Shown here: positions 61,695 to 64,000 of the stretch, piece after piece
How the letters are laid out: every line of letters starts with the position of its first letter
Numbering within the stretch: position 1 is the stretch's first letter
From: an uncultured Bizionia sp.
GTDB taxonomy: Bacteria; Bacteroidota; Bacteroidia; Flavobacteriales; Flavobacteriaceae
NCBI GenBank assembly: GCA_947496215.1
Contig: CANMCF010000019.1
Coordinates: 22,637-86,636 of the forward strand
Reading direction: 5' to 3'
Length of the DNA stretch: 64,000 nucleotides
Position numbers and translations under genes: made by a program
The notes under the pieces: model-generated
Databases searched by the model: none
Seen by the model: only the letters and a program-made list of their open reading frames with translations
What the model was told of the DNA's origin: nothing

Positions 61695-63664
61695 TTAATC
61701 TTTTTCATTGGTATTTATATTGTCGCTATAGATGTTTATACGTTCATTGCTTTCTATTGAATTGCGGTATAAGAATTTGTCTTCAAATTCCAAGGGGTGG
61801 TCTATTTTAAATGCTTTTGCAGGAGCGGTAATATTTGTTGTCACTATTAAGCGGTCGATCGTTGCTGTGCCATTGCTAATAGTGGTTGCTTCCAACAACC
61901 CACTTACCAATGCGCTACCAGAGCTTACTTTTCCTATAGCCGTCAAATCAGAACTTATTTCGACGTAGCCTTCAAAGTTAGCAGCTAAGTCTTTGGGAGA
62001 AGCAGGTGTCACTTGTAGAACCGAATGACCAGAATCTGATGCTGCCGAAGTAATCAATACTCCCGAATCGGCGAAAGAGAAAGGTTTGGCTAAATCAAAA
62101 TGGTGGAACGACCTTTTGCGGCACTTAAGGAAGAAGTTTCTTGTTCTACATACAATGCGGTTCCTGGTGCAGATACCCCAATGTCCGACATTAGGATATG
62201 AATGCCGTCTCCTGAAGATTCACTTAAAACTTCCAATGTTGTTGATGTCTTGGTGGTCTTGGTGGTTTTGAAATAACCCGCATTCCCTAAGCCTGAATGT
62301 ACTGAGTTTATTGCTGCTTCTATGTTTCCATCTACATCTGTCGATGTGTTACCTATCGATATGTTGAAACCAGGTCCTTTACCGTTGGTGTTTATATTGA
62401 CAGCAGGACTATTGTTTGCTTTTCCGACAAGTTCGTCATTGAGGAAAAACGTAGCAATACTTCCAGTGCCCCCCATTGATGGCTTCTAGGGTGGTGAAGA
62501 ATTGACATTGTTGTTTCCGATGGTAAATACTCCAACTCCACCAGTTTCAAAGGGTTCAGCAGTAAGTACAGTTTTGGCATTTAAAATAAAGACGGCACTT
62601 CCCGCTGTATCATCATTGCTTATGAAGACAGCAGTTCCTGTTCCCTCATAGGCTAGCCTAAGGGCATTAGATGTATTTGTTGGATTTCCATTGAATACTT
62701 CTATGCCAATGCCGACTCCTGCATTGCCAACAAATACGGCATTGCCAGTATCCTGCTTGCAACATATTGAAGGCGTCCTCTGTTCCTGTGGAATTGGTGT
62801 TGGCTACGGCAATCCCGATACCATCTCCAGCTTTGAACTACTTTTAGAGCTTCATCTTCATTTGCAGGGTTGTTGTTAAAAATATCGATGCCGATGCCTG
62901 TTCCAACATTATTTACAAAAACACCTTTGCCAGCTCTGCTTTGAAATATTCGCAAACCTTCTCCAGAACCGCTATGAAAACCATATAATGATGATGTAGT
63001 CCTATCGTTACTGCCCCAAATCCCATATGCGTCTCCACTTCAGCTACTAAAAATGGCCGTTTGATTCAAAGCTGTTGATTCCGCTGCATAGATGCCTGTG
63101 TAATCTGGATCCGATACGACTTCCAAACCTCTACTCCCTACACCTGTTATCTCCAAACTCCCAGAATCTGCTGTGATTTTTCTTCCATCCCCAGTACTAG
63201 TTCCTTCATTATAGGCTTTGTCCATTGTATTGCCAGTTTGAACTCATAGAGCAGTTAAGGCAAAAGGAACACTGGTCAATTGTTGAGAACGAAGCAGAAC
63301 GTAAGATATTCCTCCAGATACATAGACACTGATTTGCAGCCAAAACAAATTGTTTCGCCAATCTATGGTAGTGAAATAATCGGATGTGATTCCCGTTCCA
63401 ACTGAAGGGTTGAGAATACCGTATGAATTTGTAGTTGTTGTATGGGGTTCAGCGTATGCGATGGCTCCTGTAGAACTATTTTTCCTTAGGGTTGTTTCTA
63501 CACCAATGCTCTGGTTGAGTCGCTGTGCATCAGAAGCATCTCTAATGGCGGCTTGATAGTTGAAGGACTAGTGGGGTTTGAGCAAAAGAGAATGAAGTTA
63601 ATAGGGAAAAGAGGATTGCTTTGAGAATGGGATGTTTGAAATGGGGAGATGTTTTAGTTTTCAT
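61695..63664 (-). pseudogene. multiply frameshifted repeat-rich secreted/surface protein (tail-fibre-like)
   Basis: Start MKTKTSPHFKHPILKAILFSLLTSFSFAQTP, then frameshift to 'FNYQAAIRDASDAQRLNQSIGVETTLRKNSSTGAIAYAE...ISYVLLRSQQLTSVPFALTAL', 'MDKAYNEGTSTGDGRKITADSGSLEITGVGSRGLEVVSD', 'GKGVFVNNVGTGIGIDIFNNNPANEDEALKV', 'GNAVFVGNAGVGIGIEVFNGNPTN', ending 'ERINIYSDNINTNEKD*'. Confidence 0.75.
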
Positions 63665-63743
63665 ATTTGGATTTTGTTTAGTTTTCAATCATTTCTTATT
63701 AGTCAAAGCAAACATTTGAAATGTAACCTGCTATTTAGAAAAA

Positions 63744-63759
63744 AATACTTTAAAGTATT
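63744..63759. repeat. 16-bp perfect palindrome
   Basis: aatactttaaagtatt, upstream of the repeat-rich pseudogene. Confidence 0.5.
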
Positions 63760-64000
63760 GCCTTGGCGGGGCAGATGATGTTCCCTGATGCGAAATATGA
63801 AATACATAATTGCAATCAATGAAAAGTAGATTGGGCTAGGGTAGCGGGCGTAATTTCGTCAGGCAGCAAAACAGCTGTTATTTAGGGTATATATAATAAG
63901 GACAAGAAGTGTTGTTCGATATCGGAAAAATCCAAAAAAAACATTTCGGTTAACCACTTGTAACTGGGGGTGTTGTGCTGGTGTTTGGAAATAAAGTAAA

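Noticed and set aside
1-64000. CRISPR arrays, rRNA genes, intact transposons or prophage
   Set aside because: No regularly spaced repeats, rRNA sequence, transposase/integrase ORF or phage structural genes were seen in the window.

Overview
The window is a Bacteroidota (Flavobacteriia-type) chromosomal segment. Supporting signs are TAnnTTTG-type promoters, T9SS C-terminal sorting domains, a CrtY/CrtZ carotenoid operon and a split transketolase. Most of it is housekeeping sequence: pepT, pyrD, mvaB, guaB, a SurA-like PPIase cluster, MoxR, acnA, tgt, accA, dnaB and thrS-infC-rpmI-rplT. The accessory material of most interest is: (1) 22.2-24.4 kb, a 601-aa protein with no obvious Sec signal, having a Lys/Cys-rich and hydrophobic multi-helix N-terminus, a C-terminal metzincin motif (HELGHYFGLCH), and a small membrane protein directly downstream; (2) 34.8-41.5 kb, a segment bounded by two identical tRNA-Lys(TTT) genes that carries a second RpoD-like sigma factor, a cold-shock protein, an HMA-like/AraC regulator, and a translationally coupled DUF1611 (DgcN-like) / fold-III PLP racemase / VanX-like dipeptidase operon, proposed to salvage D-amino acids or muropeptides; (3) a carotenoid operon headed by a CarH-like MerR regulator with B12-photoreceptor motifs; (4) an EF-hand plus class III nucleotide cyclase pair; (5) a porin / FMN-binding module; (6) two genes (infC and a PPIase lipoprotein) whose only sensible start codon is ATA; (7) two multiply frameshifted secreted/surface-protein pseudogenes. 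All calls come from reading the sequence and the supplied ORF track; no database search was run.
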